Counted from the stretch's first letter, positions 9,601 through 17,898 are shown. The stretch: 28,129 bases of DNA from Chrysochromulina tobinii (GCA_001275005.1 JWZX01001410.1:1-28129); one strand, 5' to 3'. Made by a program: numbers and translations. The notes: a model not told the origin generated them from the sequence alone.

Positions 9601-10866
9601 GATCTTGGCGCTCTCGGCAGCCTCGCGCGCTGCGGTCTCAGCGTGCGTGCGCAGCCCTTCCAGAGATGCAGCTTGGAAACTCGTGAGCAGCTGCTGAGCC
9701 TCGGTGGCAACGGACTCCATGTACGCTCGCCGTGCCGCATCCCGCTCGGCGATGGCCGCCATGAGACGTGCCTCATCCACTGGCGATGCGACAGCCTGCT
9801 GAGACACAAGCTCCTGCTTCTCCTGCAGCAGCTTGGCAGCTTGAGAATCACGAGAGATCTGGGGCCGGGATGTCTCCGTTGCCGTCTCGCCGTGTACCTC
9901 GGACAGCACCTGCGGGCACTCCTTGAGAATCTTGGCAATGCCCTGTATCTCATCCATGTTGGCTGCACGACGCTGTGGATTCGTGTGCAGCACGTCCCAC
10001 GCCCGAGCCGTGTGGGGAGGGATGTCTCCGTTGCCGTATCCATGTGTAATGGCCGCTCGGATGGATGCCACAAGTGGTCCAAAGGTGGCGACGAACGGCG
10101 GCGGGATGCCTCGGTGGCGACGAGCGCGTGCGTCGCTCAGCTTACGAAGAATCTCGGAGAGAGGCAGCTCAGGAGGAGCCTTGGTGCACTTGAGCGAAGG
10201 CTCCTCGGTCCACCTGCCTTCTGAGTACACCTTGTAAACCCAGTCGCTACCGACCTCTTCGCCGTACGGATATAGCTGAATGCACTTCGAGTTAATGTAG
10301 CCTAGGTGAGTGCCCAGATCTGCCTTGCTTTGGAACACCCACTTGCATACTGCACTCTTGCACAGGTAGCGATCGAGCCCCGCAGCATGGCGCCACACGG
10401 GGGCCCCATTTACCTCACGCCCTTCTTCGAGGGTGTAGTTTCCCAAGCACTCTGCTTGATGTGGCTCTAACGCGTGACTATCTCCCGTCAAGAAGATGAC
10501 TGGCGCGAACGGGGGAAGTTCTGCCTTGGTGCACTTGAGCGAAGGCAAATCGATCCACTTCCACTTGCCTTCTTTGTACAACCTGAAAACCCAGCCGCTA
10601 CCGACCTCTTCGCCGTACGGATGTAGCTGAATGCACTTCGATTGAAACCAGTTTCGGTCAGTGCCCAGTTCTGCCTTGCTTTGGAACACCCAATTGCCTA
10701 CTGCACTCTTGCACAGGTAGCGATTGAGCCCCGCAGCATGGCGCCACACGGGGGCCCCATTTACCTGACGCCCTTCTTCGAGGGTGTAGTAGCCCAAAAG
10801 TCCGGCCCATTTTGCAACCGCGTGATTGTCTGCCGTCAAGACGAGCACTGAAGGCAACGTTGACAT
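6676..10866 (-). CDS. Protein kinase-PARP fusion with duplicated N-terminal modules
   Basis: One exon of 1396 codons starts at ATG 10866 (MSTLPSVLVL); the frame is open upstream only to a GTG. Residues about 10-115 and 120-230 are two copies of a module with VNGAPVWRHAAGL-RYLCKSAV, WVFQSKA-LGT and SKCIQL-PYGEEVGS-WV. Residues about 240-780 are helical, partly coiled coil. The kinase domain (about 780-1080) has VALKKYD, a helix-C Glu, HSDIKPDNILF (Arg of HRD replaced by Ser), DFD in place of DFG, a poly-Gly insertion, then FFAPE and SDVYSLG. It lacks a clear glycine-rich loop. The C-terminal PARP catalytic domain (about 1130-1390) has LLHATAPENLLSILSSGLN, SGTNAGTAFGDGLYFAEDAG and REFIVFQNAQVYPEYLIAY, giving an intact His-Tyr-Glu triad that is compatible with poly-ADP-ribosylation. 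PARPs transfer ADP-ribose from NAD+ to proteins. Kinase activity is uncertain because of the loop, HSD and DFD changes. Substrates and location are unknown; no signal peptide is evident. Confidence 0.92.
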   Translation of the reverse strand: MSTLPSVLVLTADNHAVAKWAGLLGYYTLEEGRQVNGAPVWRHAAGLNRYLCKSAVGNWVFQSKAELGTDRNWFQSKCIQLHPYGEEVGSGWVFRLYKEGKWKWIDLPSLKCTKAELPPFAPVIFLTGDSHALEPHQAECLGNYTLEEGREVNGAPVWRHAAGLDRYLCKSAVCKWVFQSKADLGTHLGYINSKCIQLYPYGEEVGSDWVYKVYSEGRWTEEPSLKCTKAPPELPLSEILRKLSDARARRHRGIPPPFVATFGPLVASIRAAITHGYGNGDIPPHTARAWDVLHTNPQRRAANMDEIQGIAKILKECPQVLSEVHGETATETSRPQISRDSQAAKLLQEKQELVSQQAVASPVDEARLMAAIAERDAARRAYMESVATEAQQLLTSFQAASLEGLRTHAETAAREAAESAKILSQAKATAVQALRQDWLDKGVSSSHMLWQCMDIVHGLQNQNGPLREGGAAKGAGSSGGGRETLSGGEALSQCKAVVRDYLVKHTDARATEHLLKSDQLLKLIVDIYVFGPATLSNLHAGPRSSTAGTDGSCVLSALSAIDQYEKSFEVEPEQQAGTDLAALNMTCLHGSMFTSDMSVEPNLVSERLRVLNAKVDAEICFWQTQLSAFPLKLLLQAGSAVAERRHQAAASLQSILERCKGLSHEHAKLSELLETRVDAFEEELMRARNKVELAKLDLEEEGTKLKRAKLQSGNDAVEQRAADVKVAKGAVRAAEGELSQLHATLFKKLNAFPELRRRVPDGIPVELLPLYKMGRQLDQYTELRKLQTFSRHPVWIALLDGRAVALKKYDVDAEALKVCYKEAALLLKCQHPAVVELEALFESDDSFYLQMPYYPNGTLSTVRERAHLTARFMLELLLALSEAVANLHARGVIHSDIKPDNILFDEGMRPRLADFDVSVPATTRRSRSFVISTAECTSAAGGGGGGGGGGPTKGFGGGTFGFFAPEVVQGTVSELTSKSDVYSLGKSFEWVLSSPPPPDLEDQELVTKLLRLMMVERPEQRPSASEVAIQVQQALAELVVLEAERARRAHAASLAAAQKESSADRAQLHKLQASLKLPDYWQHSTAPASAEGVALLALEPSKHSEAWNALSALLETDGTELGKGRDYKHQTPSYDRLRLAAAWRIEHQSLFVKYAGARNLVAEGLQRVLHAGKPVHDVKCRLHDAASRLPGQLDTLAGEEILLHATAPENLLSILSSGLNEHFSGTNAGTAFGDGLYFAEDAGKCDHYATIDIRPWQRNDPASAATRGSAGTQALHQRLYPEGTDHPGRVFYLLACRVATGCTVRTLTAHDKNMKSPDTSERIFPMVGSPPKPSWRELAPVGGVDPPVNHHTLVAENHAGGGPYRYREFIVFQNAQVYPEYLIAYQRFDGILGPQS

Positions 10867-11591
10867 GCTTGGCCGAAAGCGACGAGGGGGCCGCACTTCG
10901 AGGCGTTCCGGATTGACGTGACTTCATTCTGTTAATACACTGCTGCTGTTCAACACAGCAGCTAACACACAACACGTACAAAGCCCAGAAGAGAAGACAA
11001 TACTGTACAAGACCCCGAAACAAGGCCCCAAAGGGAGTCACATGCAGGCAGAGAGCCGAGAAACAGCCTATAAGAGAAGATCGGCGAGACCCAAATATGA
11101 ACTCGGGAGGGAGCGCGCCCGCCGACATGGGCGGTGAACCCCCGAATGGGCGAGCCAGGGGGCAGCCAGTAGAGGTATACAAGCCGCCCCCTGAAGAGCG
11201 ACGCTGGCTCCGTCCGTCCTCGCGCATGTCAACGACCTTGTCCTTGAACGACCCGGCATAGTCATAGAGCCGAAGTCACAACGCACCAACACGTGATCAC
11301 ACCGCCTACCCGCGCACGGATTCGCATCCTGTCGTGTTTACGTTCACACACGTGACAAAGAAAGTTCCAAACCCCGTTAAAATCGACGAACGCGGAGTTT
11401 CCAGTACCGGTACGCCAAGCCACAGTCGACGCTTCGTGATGACCGTCCATGTTGGGACCGGACATATGCCGACCAGAAGCGGTTCTGAGTGGGGTGAGAG
11501 GTGTGCGAAAATTGCCTGTCGCACCGAATGCGCGAGTACACTTTCACAGCATGAATGTTCCGAGTCCTTTCCCAATCGCATTCGCAGAATC
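10867..11591. other. Divergent intergenic region
   Basis: About 725 bp separate the ATGs of the kinase-PARP gene (minus) and the DUF2452 gene (plus). It should contain both promoters and 5' UTRs. The frame of the downstream gene stays open upstream to about 11334 with in-frame ATGs near 11438 and 11465, so part may be a coding extension. I see no tandem repeat or RNA gene in it. Confidence 0.4.
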
Positions 11592-12449
11592 ATGGCCGTC
11601 TCGAGCCTCGACAAGGACGTGGCGACGCGGCTCTTCCGGATGCTCGCCGTCAACGAGCAAGCCGCCGACGCGATCAAGCGCGACCATGCGTCCTACGCAA
11701 AGATGTCACTTTTGACGCAGCAGGCGCAACTGCTGCAGCATCAGGCAAAGACGGTGATCGACAAGTGCGAGGCGAAGGCGATCAAGTTCCAAAAGGTCGA
11801 GCAGGGCGCTGAGGCGCCCGGCGACACCCGCTTGGCGATCTCCGAGGAGTATGACGAGGGCGCAAAGCGCCTCTGTACCATGCTCGCCGTGAGTGAATCC
11901 ACGATCGCCTCGATCAGCACCGATCACGCGGCGTCGGCGCGGCTGTCGCTGCTCGCGGAGCAGGTAGGCCTGCTGCAGGAGCAGGCGAAGCAGGCGGTGA
12001 ACGACGCGGCGCTCAACAGGCTGCTCAGCGAGATTGGCATGAGCAGTCGTACCGTGCCCGGCTCCGTCTACTACCACTACACACAGAACGGCCGGCACGT
12101 GCTCTCGCGCATCGCCAATGATGAGTGGGACAATTACGACGAGTTCCACGGCAAGTACCTGTACGACTACGACTTCACGTTCCGCAAGCTGCATGGCGAC
12201 GTGAAGGATACCGAATGGTGCGCCGCCGTCATGCCGATGCCGCAGGGCCTCTACATGCCGCAGCTCGGCATGTCGCAGAAGATCAATGCGCTCAACGTGG
12301 AGCCGACGCCGCCGACGACGCACGACATGGACGCTGAGCAGCCCGCCGTGTCACCTGCCTTGGCTGCAAAGGGCGCCCTGGCCAATGCAGCCATGCGCGA
12401 TGCGCCGCCGCTACCAAAACCCGTTTGTGGCGTGCAATCACGCTGGTGA
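11592..12449 (+). CDS. DUF2452 family protein (C1orf50-like)
   Basis: The chosen start, ATG 11592, gives 285 residues; upstream in-frame ATGs would add a Cys/Ser-rich leader with no domain character. The core matches the DUF2452 pattern: DHAASARLSLLAEQVGLLQE, QAKQAVNDAALN, then GSVYYHYTQNGRHVLSRI, NDEWDNYDEFHGKYLYDYDF. The family is conserved in eukaryotes, including human C1orf50, and has no established enzymatic activity. The helical half is duplicated within the protein: MLAVNEQAADAIKRDHASYA with SLLTQQAQLLQHQAK near residues 12-55, and MLAVSESTIASISTDHAASA with SLLAEQVGLLQEQAK near 95-140. The C-terminus is Pro/Ala-rich and disordered. The duplication is unusual for the family as I know it. 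The family call rests on motif memory. Confidence 0.75.
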   Translation: MAVSSLDKDVATRLFRMLAVNEQAADAIKRDHASYAKMSLLTQQAQLLQHQAKTVIDKCEAKAIKFQKVEQGAEAPGDTRLAISEEYDEGAKRLCTMLAVSESTIASISTDHAASARLSLLAEQVGLLQEQAKQAVNDAALNRLLSEIGMSSRTVPGSVYYHYTQNGRHVLSRIANDEWDNYDEFHGKYLYDYDFTFRKLHGDVKDTEWCAAVMPMPQGLYMPQLGMSQKINALNVEPTPPTTHDMDAEQPAVSPALAAKGALANAAMRDAPPLPKPVCGVQSRW

Positions 12450-13026
12450 GAGGTGTTGAACGCGGCGCATGAAGCACTCGGCGCGGCGCCGGAAAGCCCA
12501 AACAACACATATATCTGCACTAAAAATGCGTTGTCAATACATCCACATGTGTTGCATGGTAGAAATCTCCAGTGCGTAACTCTTCTCTTTCTCCCGTTCC
12601 ACGGTCAATTTAGACCACTGTGGACCCCCCTCCGGATGCGAAGCGATAGTCCACAGCGCACAGGGAACTCGGACCGCACGCGTCGATGACCGATGAGCGA
12701 TGTGATCCTTCGTTGCGGGGGCGCTTGGCGACTTTTTTACCAAAATACCTCGCCTTCGCCCTCACACTGACACGGATTCTGTTGCTGTTGTCGTCGGAGC
12801 CCGGGCCAGTCTCGAGCGAGTCCGTCTGTGCTCTGTGGATCGCAATGCTGGATCGGTGCTTATGTTCGGTGCAGGGGGGGGAGTGTGTATACTCGAGCCC
12901 GTTCATTGATGAACGGGAGGGGGGGTACCATCCTTGTACCGGCTCCCCCGGTGTCTTTTTACCGGCTCCCCCGGTGTCTTTTTACCGGCTCCCCCGGTGT
13001 CTTTTTACCAGTAGTAGGATTCCTAT
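12450..13026. other. Intergenic region upstream of paralog A
   Basis: The 577 bp include AT-richer sequence (12500-12620), a 19-bp block (12905-12923) also found upstream of paralog B at 15322-15340, and a 23-bp minisatellite right before the ATG. An open plus frame beginning at 12686 overlaps paralog A out of frame and looks spurious. A missing upstream coding exon for paralog A could lie here, but I cannot identify one. Confidence 0.4.
12938..13006 (+). repeat. 23-bp x3 tandem repeat with internal inverted ends
   Basis: Three perfect copies of a 23-bp unit starting ACCGGCTCCCCCGGTGTC and ending in five T. Each unit contains the inverted pair ACCGG-N5-CCGGT, so each can form a small hairpin. 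It ends 20 bp before the ATG of paralog A and is absent upstream of paralog B. Confidence 0.9.
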
Positions 13027-15033
13027 ATGGATATGGCGCATATGGCGGAGCTCAACGCGCGGCTGCGTCGGGAGGCGGATTCGGGGATGGTGGATGCGGC
13101 AAGGGCCACCAAAAAGGAGCGGCAGCCCCCTCTGCCGCTGCCGTCGACTGCCTCGGCCGAGGCGATGGATGAGGCGAGGGCTTACGAAGCGCCGCTGGCC
13201 TATGCTGCAGATGAAGCTGCTGCGAAGGCACACGCACGAAGCACCGAGCCTAGATCTCCGGCCAAGCGCCAATGCCTGGAGCCCGTTGCGGTGTGCGCGG
13301 GCGCGTCCTCAAGCGTGGGCGCGCCAGCCGATGCGCTTGGTGCTGATGGGCCCGACCCTCGTTGGGACGATGCAGGGTTCAACGAATGGGCAGATGAAGC
13401 GCAGCTCCAATTCATTCTTCTTGGGTACTTGCGCACGCTTCGTAAGGAGGAGAAGATTCTTCCGGCAGCGCAATGGATCCCACGGCACGCCTATCACGCC
13501 GGCGCGCCACCATCGGGCGTGGAGATCTACAACGTCATCCACGTCAAGGGGACAAAAGAGCACCCGGACCCGTGGGGTGATCATCTGGCGGACCTTGTCG
13601 AGCACCTCAAAGATGCAGACGACTCTGATCTGGTCCTGATGACGTTTTGCGCGCGGCCACAACGTCACTACACAGCAGCTGGCGATGGGAGCCATACTGA
13701 ATTCAATTCCAATGGTCCATGCACAGACTCGCGTCTACGTCAGACGACCGAGAGTGATGGACGGCCGTGCTGGACCGACTTGACTGTCGAGCAGGAGCGG
13801 CGCTTAAGGGCCTTTGAGGATGGACTCAAACGAACCTCTTGGAACGTTACGTATTCGGGGCTGCGTACGGTGGTGCTGCACAGGAAGCCAGAGCGGCCGT
13901 TGCCAGCAGAGCATAGAGGCAGAGCCATACACGAGAGCGTGTGGGTCACCGCAGAGCTCATGCTGGCAGCGTTTTGTCAGCGGATTGTCAACTCCTCTGA
14001 CCCTGAAGTGAAGGAGCACTTCTCGGCTTCAGCGCTCATGAATCCAGTGCAGCGACTGCGTGAGGGTTACCAATCCGGCAAGCTCCGCATCACCATTGAC
14101 AGTGATCTCGAGGGGATCATCATTCCGGGGCTGACACGCTCATTGGCGCGCATGGTGCCAGTGCGAAAAGACGACAGCGGCTTCCGTGCCTTCTGCATCC
14201 AATCACGTATCGGTTGGATCAAGGTTGGCTTCATCCGACGCTTCGTGTCAGCGCACCAGCGACGGGCACAGGACGAGGTGCTTCTCTTCCCGCGACGCCA
14301 AGAGCTGCCTCGCGGCAGCTTTTATGAGGGCATGCCGCCAGAGAATCGGCGCCGCTTTGCTGTGAGCCATGGCTGGGCCTGTGAAAACCACCCCACGCCG
14401 AGCAGCGAGCGCATCCACCGACTCGCACTAGCACTCAAAACAGCACACGCGGATGACGACGATGCGGTGTTTCTCGACTACGCCAGCCTCTTCCAGAATC
14501 CCCGCTTCGGAACTCGCCTTGGCCTTCCGCCGCAGCGCGATCGGACGGCAGGCGAGAGCAAGTGCTTCCGCACGGCGCTCTTCGAGATGTCGCGCATGTT
14601 CGCCTTCGGTGGAGTTAAAGTCATCGTCCTGCCTCAGCTCGAACGCTGGCAGGACTTTCCAGCAGTGTTGGGATCACAAAACGCGCCAGTTCCCGAGTTC
14701 AGCGAGGTCAAGAATCGCGCCTGCGAGAAGTCTGACCTGTGGGGCTGGATCAACGCCGTGCCCTACGAAAATCGCGGCTGGTGCGCCGCCGAATTCTCGT
14801 GTGCGCTCAAGGCGGGAATCATCGCCAACTTGGAAGATCCTGACGTGCAGCGCGTCCTCCACGCTCGGGCTTGGCCGCAAAACGTGGACGAGTACCAGAA
14901 GATGATGGACGACCCCGCGATTGAGTTCACGGACAAGGGCGACAGCGACTTTGTCGCCTACCTGTTCTTCAAGATGTCTTTCGATCTGAGCGCTGCCCAG
15001 CATGGTCAGCCGAGCGGCGCCCATGGCCCATAA
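13027..15033 (+). CDS. Tandem paralog A, unknown family with VSH/DYASL/RGWC motifs
   Basis: A single 668-codon frame starts at ATG 13027 (MDMAHMAELNARLRR). Residues about 20-105 are a low-complexity Ala/Glu/Pro segment, part of which (about 120 bp) is absent from paralog B. From residue about 108 the two proteins align along their length. The C-terminal third has AVSHGWACENHP (about 445), VFLDYASLFQ (about 480), FRTALFEMSRMFAF, VIVLPQLERW and NRGWCAAEFSCAL (about 582). This order (VSH-W, then D-Y/F, then a hydrophobic strand, then RGW-x-x-E) resembles large algal and protist families with a possible TIR/HET-like alpha-beta fold; that fold is my inference. No signal peptide or membrane segment is seen. 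Compared with B it lacks the N-terminal MGAGAS region, so it may be 5'-truncated or have a lost first exon. Confidence 0.8.
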   Translation: MDMAHMAELNARLRREADSGMVDAARATKKERQPPLPLPSTASAEAMDEARAYEAPLAYAADEAAAKAHARSTEPRSPAKRQCLEPVAVCAGASSSVGAPADALGADGPDPRWDDAGFNEWADEAQLQFILLGYLRTLRKEEKILPAAQWIPRHAYHAGAPPSGVEIYNVIHVKGTKEHPDPWGDHLADLVEHLKDADDSDLVLMTFCARPQRHYTAAGDGSHTEFNSNGPCTDSRLRQTTESDGRPCWTDLTVEQERRLRAFEDGLKRTSWNVTYSGLRTVVLHRKPERPLPAEHRGRAIHESVWVTAELMLAAFCQRIVNSSDPEVKEHFSASALMNPVQRLREGYQSGKLRITIDSDLEGIIIPGLTRSLARMVPVRKDDSGFRAFCIQSRIGWIKVGFIRRFVSAHQRRAQDEVLLFPRRQELPRGSFYEGMPPENRRRFAVSHGWACENHPTPSSERIHRLALALKTAHADDDDAVFLDYASLFQNPRFGTRLGLPPQRDRTAGESKCFRTALFEMSRMFAFGGVKVIVLPQLERWQDFPAVLGSQNAPVPEFSEVKNRACEKSDLWGWINAVPYENRGWCAAEFSCALKAGIIANLEDPDVQRVLHARAWPQNVDEYQKMMDDPAIEFTDKGDSDFVAYLFFKMSFDLSAAQHGQPSGAHGP

Positions 15034-15301
15034 TCTTCAAGAACAAGCTTGGCCGTGCGACCAAAAAGCAAATCTCATCGTGAAACATCCATCCACGTAA
15101 TTGGAGAACCTGTAGATTGCCGTACTGAGAGAGAAGAGGTTGCCTACTTGCCTTATGTATGCTTGGGGGGGCACGGTGCATTTCGAGGGATGAATGCCTG
15201 CTTGATGTGGTGGGGATTTCACAATGCATGCCTGCATGTTTTTATGCCTCATGCTGATGGCTTCAAGCCTTCAACGCCTCGACACTTGATGCGCTTAGTG
15301 T
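13048..15301 (+). repeat. Segmental direct duplication, copy A
   Basis: From GAGCTCAACGC to CTTAGTGT this segment repeats at 16120-18158. Similarity covers most of the coding region and about 270 bp after the stop codon, with indels in the N-terminal low-complexity part and in a short stretch near 13885-13920. High similarity in non-coding 3' DNA points to a fairly recent duplication or gene conversion. Confidence 0.9.
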
Positions 15302-15882
15302 ATAGGACATGATGACGATTAATTGATGAACGGGAGGGGGCGGGGGATGGGGGGAATACGGCGGAGGCGTATGCAGATATGCTGCTCACGTTTCAGGTTC
15401 CATGGGAATCTCAAAATTGTTTGGTGTGCTTTCCGAACGATCTCAGAACATGTACCGTAGTTCAAACGGGAGGCGAGGCACGGTCTCCGTCTCGTCACTC
15501 GTGGGTGATCTCGTTGTGTGAGATTCGCGTACCGTACTGTACTGTACGATCCAGCGCGAGTGGCTCAGCTTACCGCCCACCCCTCACAAGGATAGGAGCC
15601 GGACTGGCCAGGCCAACCGGAGGGCGCGCGCGCATCTGCCCGAGAGCCTCTCGGAACACTTTGGTGGTGAGGTGGTTGCCTCGCCATGTCTACCACCGAT
15701 TCTGTGGCCCTGTTACGATATGTTGTCGTAGACGGCCCCGTCGGTCACACCTCCGTCCATTGCGATAGAGGCCCTCGTGCTTGGGGGTCCGGAGAGTGTG
15801 CGCGTTTGTGTTTCACAGCAGCAGCAGCCAGCGCGAATCGCGAATCCTCACAGAACACAGGCTTCACGGACCAGTCTTTTCG
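15034..15882. other. Intergenic region between the tandem paralogs
   Basis: The first 270 bp are the duplicated 3' flank of paralog A. At 15322-15340 is the 19-bp block ATTGATGAACGGGAGGGGG, also present 122 bp before the ATG of paralog A. At about 15528-15545 there is a short run of TGTAC/CGTAC pentamers. The rest should be promoter and 5' UTR of paralog B. The frame of paralog B is open upstream of its ATG only from a TTG at 15781. Confidence 0.45.
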
Positions 15883-17898
15883 ATGGGCGCGGGTGCCTCG
15901 GCTTTGTCCGTCGAGAGCCCAGACGCGGACATCAAGGCCGCGTACGAAGGTGCATCGGCAGATGAGCGGTCGGCCTTCCTCGTCAAAGTGGGCGATCAAG
16001 AAAAGATGAAGCTGGAAAGCCTCGGCCTTGACGTCTCGAAGGCAGCTCAGTCTGGAAACGAATCCGCGAACACCAATAACGTCCCTAATTACGAACCCAA
16101 TGACCCACCGTATTTGGTGGAGCTCAACGCACGGCTGCGTCGGGAGGCGGATTCGGGGATGGTGTCAGCGGCAAGGGAGGTGGCAGCCCCCCAAAAGGAG
16201 CAGCCGCCCCCTCCGCCGCTGCCGTTGACTGCGCTTGGTGCTGATGGGCCCGACCCTCGTTGGGACCATGCAGGGTTCAACGAATGGGCAGATGAAGCGC
16301 AGCTCCAATTCATTCTTCTTGGGTACTTGCGCACGCTACATAAGGAGGAGAAGATTCTTCCGGCAGCGCAATGGATCCCACGGCACGCCTATCACGCCGG
16401 CGCGCCACCATCGGGCGTGGAGATCTACAACGTCATCCACCTCTGGGGGACAAAAGAGCACCCGGACCCGTGGGGTGATCATCTGGCGGACCTTGTCGAG
16501 TACCTCAAAGATGCAGACGACTCTGATCTGGTCCTGATGATGTTTTGCGCGCGGCCACAACGTCACTACACAGCAGCTGGCGATGGGAGCCGTACTGCAT
16601 TCAATCCCAAAGGTCCATACACAGACTCACGTCTACGTCAGTCGACCGAGAGCGATGGACGGCCGTGCTTGACCGACCTGACTGTCGAGCAGGAGCGTCG
16701 CTTAAGGGCCTTTGAGGATGGAAGCAGTCGAACCTTTTGGAGCGTCACGTATTCGGGGCTGCGTACGGTGGTGCTGCACAGGCATAGCGACAGAGCCATA
16801 CATGAGAGCGTGTGGGTCACCGCAGAGCTCATGCTGGCAGCGTTTTGCCAGCGGATTGTCAACGCCTCTGACCCTGAATTGAAGGAGCACTTCTCGGCTT
16901 CAGCGCTCATGAATCCAGTGGAGCGACTGCGTGAGGGTCACCGTTCCGGCACGCTCAAAATTGAGAGTGATCTCGAGGGGATCATCATTCCGGGGCTGAC
17001 ACGCTCATTGGAGCGCATGGTGCCAGTGCGAGTAGACGATAGCGGCTTCCGCGCCTTCTGCATCCAATCACGTATCGGTTGGATCAAGGTTGGCTTCATC
17101 CGACGCATCGTGTCGGCGCACCAGCGACGGGCACAGGACGAGGTGCTTCTCTTCCCGCGACGCCAGGAGCTGCCCCGTGGCAGCTTTTATGAGGGCATGC
17201 CGCCAGAGAATCGGCGCCGCTTTGCTGTGAGCCATGGCTGGGCCTGTGAAAACCACCCCACGCCGAGCGCCAAGCGCATCCAACGACTCGCACAAGCACT
17301 CAAAACCGCACGCGCGGATGACGACGATGCGGTCTTTCTCGACTACGCCAGCCTCTTCCAGAATGCCCGCTTCGGAACCGGCCTTGGCCTTCCGCCGCAG
17401 CGCGATCGGACGGCAGGCGAGAGCAAGTGCTTCCGCACGGCGCTCTTCGAGATATCGCGCATGTTCGCCTTCCGTGGAGTTGAAGTCATCGTCCTACCTC
17501 AGCTCGAACGCTGGCAGGACTTTCCAGCAGTGTTGGGTTCACAAAACGCGCCAGTTCCCGAGTTCAGCGAGGTCAAGAATCGCGACTGCGAGCGGTCTGC
17601 CCTGTGGGGTTGGATCAACGACGTGCCTTACCATAATCGCGGCTGGTGCGCCGCCGAATTCTCGTGTGCGCTCAAGGCGGGTATCATCGCCAACTTGGAA
17701 GATCCGGACGTGCAGCGCGTCCGCAACGCTCGGGCTTGGCCAAAAACCGTGGAAGAGTACCAGAAGATGATGGACGACCCCGCGATTGAGTTCACGGCCA
17801 AGGGCGACCGCGACTATGTCGCCTACCTGTTCTTCAAGATGTCTTTCGATCTGAGCGCTGCCCAGCGGGGTCAGCCGAGCGGCGCCCATGGCCCATAA
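15883..17898 (+). CDS. Tandem paralog B with predicted N-myristoylation signal
   Basis: The frame from ATG 15883 gives 671 residues. I choose this ATG because it yields MGAGASAL, an M-G-x-x-x-S N-myristoylation-type start; an upstream TTG extension is unlikely. Residues 2-80 (SPDADIKAAYEGASADERSA, then DQEKMKLESLGLDVSK) have no counterpart in paralog A. From NARLRREADSGMV on, the protein parallels A. The C-terminal motifs AVSHGWACENHP, VFLDYASLFQ and NRGWCAAEFSCAL are all kept. Differences from A are scattered and mostly change the amino acid. If myristoylated, B would be membrane-tethered while A would be soluble. Function is unknown, and any sensing or signalling role is inference from architecture. 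Confidence 0.82.
   Translation: MGAGASALSVESPDADIKAAYEGASADERSAFLVKVGDQEKMKLESLGLDVSKAAQSGNESANTNNVPNYEPNDPPYLVELNARLRREADSGMVSAAREVAAPQKEQPPPPPLPLTALGADGPDPRWDHAGFNEWADEAQLQFILLGYLRTLHKEEKILPAAQWIPRHAYHAGAPPSGVEIYNVIHLWGTKEHPDPWGDHLADLVEYLKDADDSDLVLMMFCARPQRHYTAAGDGSRTAFNPKGPYTDSRLRQSTESDGRPCLTDLTVEQERRLRAFEDGSSRTFWSVTYSGLRTVVLHRHSDRAIHESVWVTAELMLAAFCQRIVNASDPELKEHFSASALMNPVERLREGHRSGTLKIESDLEGIIIPGLTRSLERMVPVRVDDSGFRAFCIQSRIGWIKVGFIRRIVSAHQRRAQDEVLLFPRRQELPRGSFYEGMPPENRRRFAVSHGWACENHPTPSAKRIQRLAQALKTARADDDDAVFLDYASLFQNARFGTGLGLPPQRDRTAGESKCFRTALFEISRMFAFRGVEVIVLPQLERWQDFPAVLGSQNAPVPEFSEVKNRDCERSALWGWINDVPYHNRGWCAAEFSCALKAGIIANLEDPDVQRVRNARAWPKTVEEYQKMMDDPAIEFTAKGDRDYVAYLFFKMSFDLSAAQRGQPSGAHGP

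Noticed and set aside
10867-10896. GTG start of the kinase-PARP frame
   Set aside because: Non-ATG; the first ATG at 10866 lies just inside and precedes the first module.
12686-13639. Plus-strand open frame overlapping the start of paralog A
   Set aside because: It reads through the minisatellite and the paralog out of frame, giving Arg/Ser/Trp-rich sequence; the other frame is conserved in paralog B.
15781-15882. N-terminal extension of paralog B from a TTG
   Set aside because: TTG is not a credible start here, and the ATG at 15883 gives a clean MGAGAS start.
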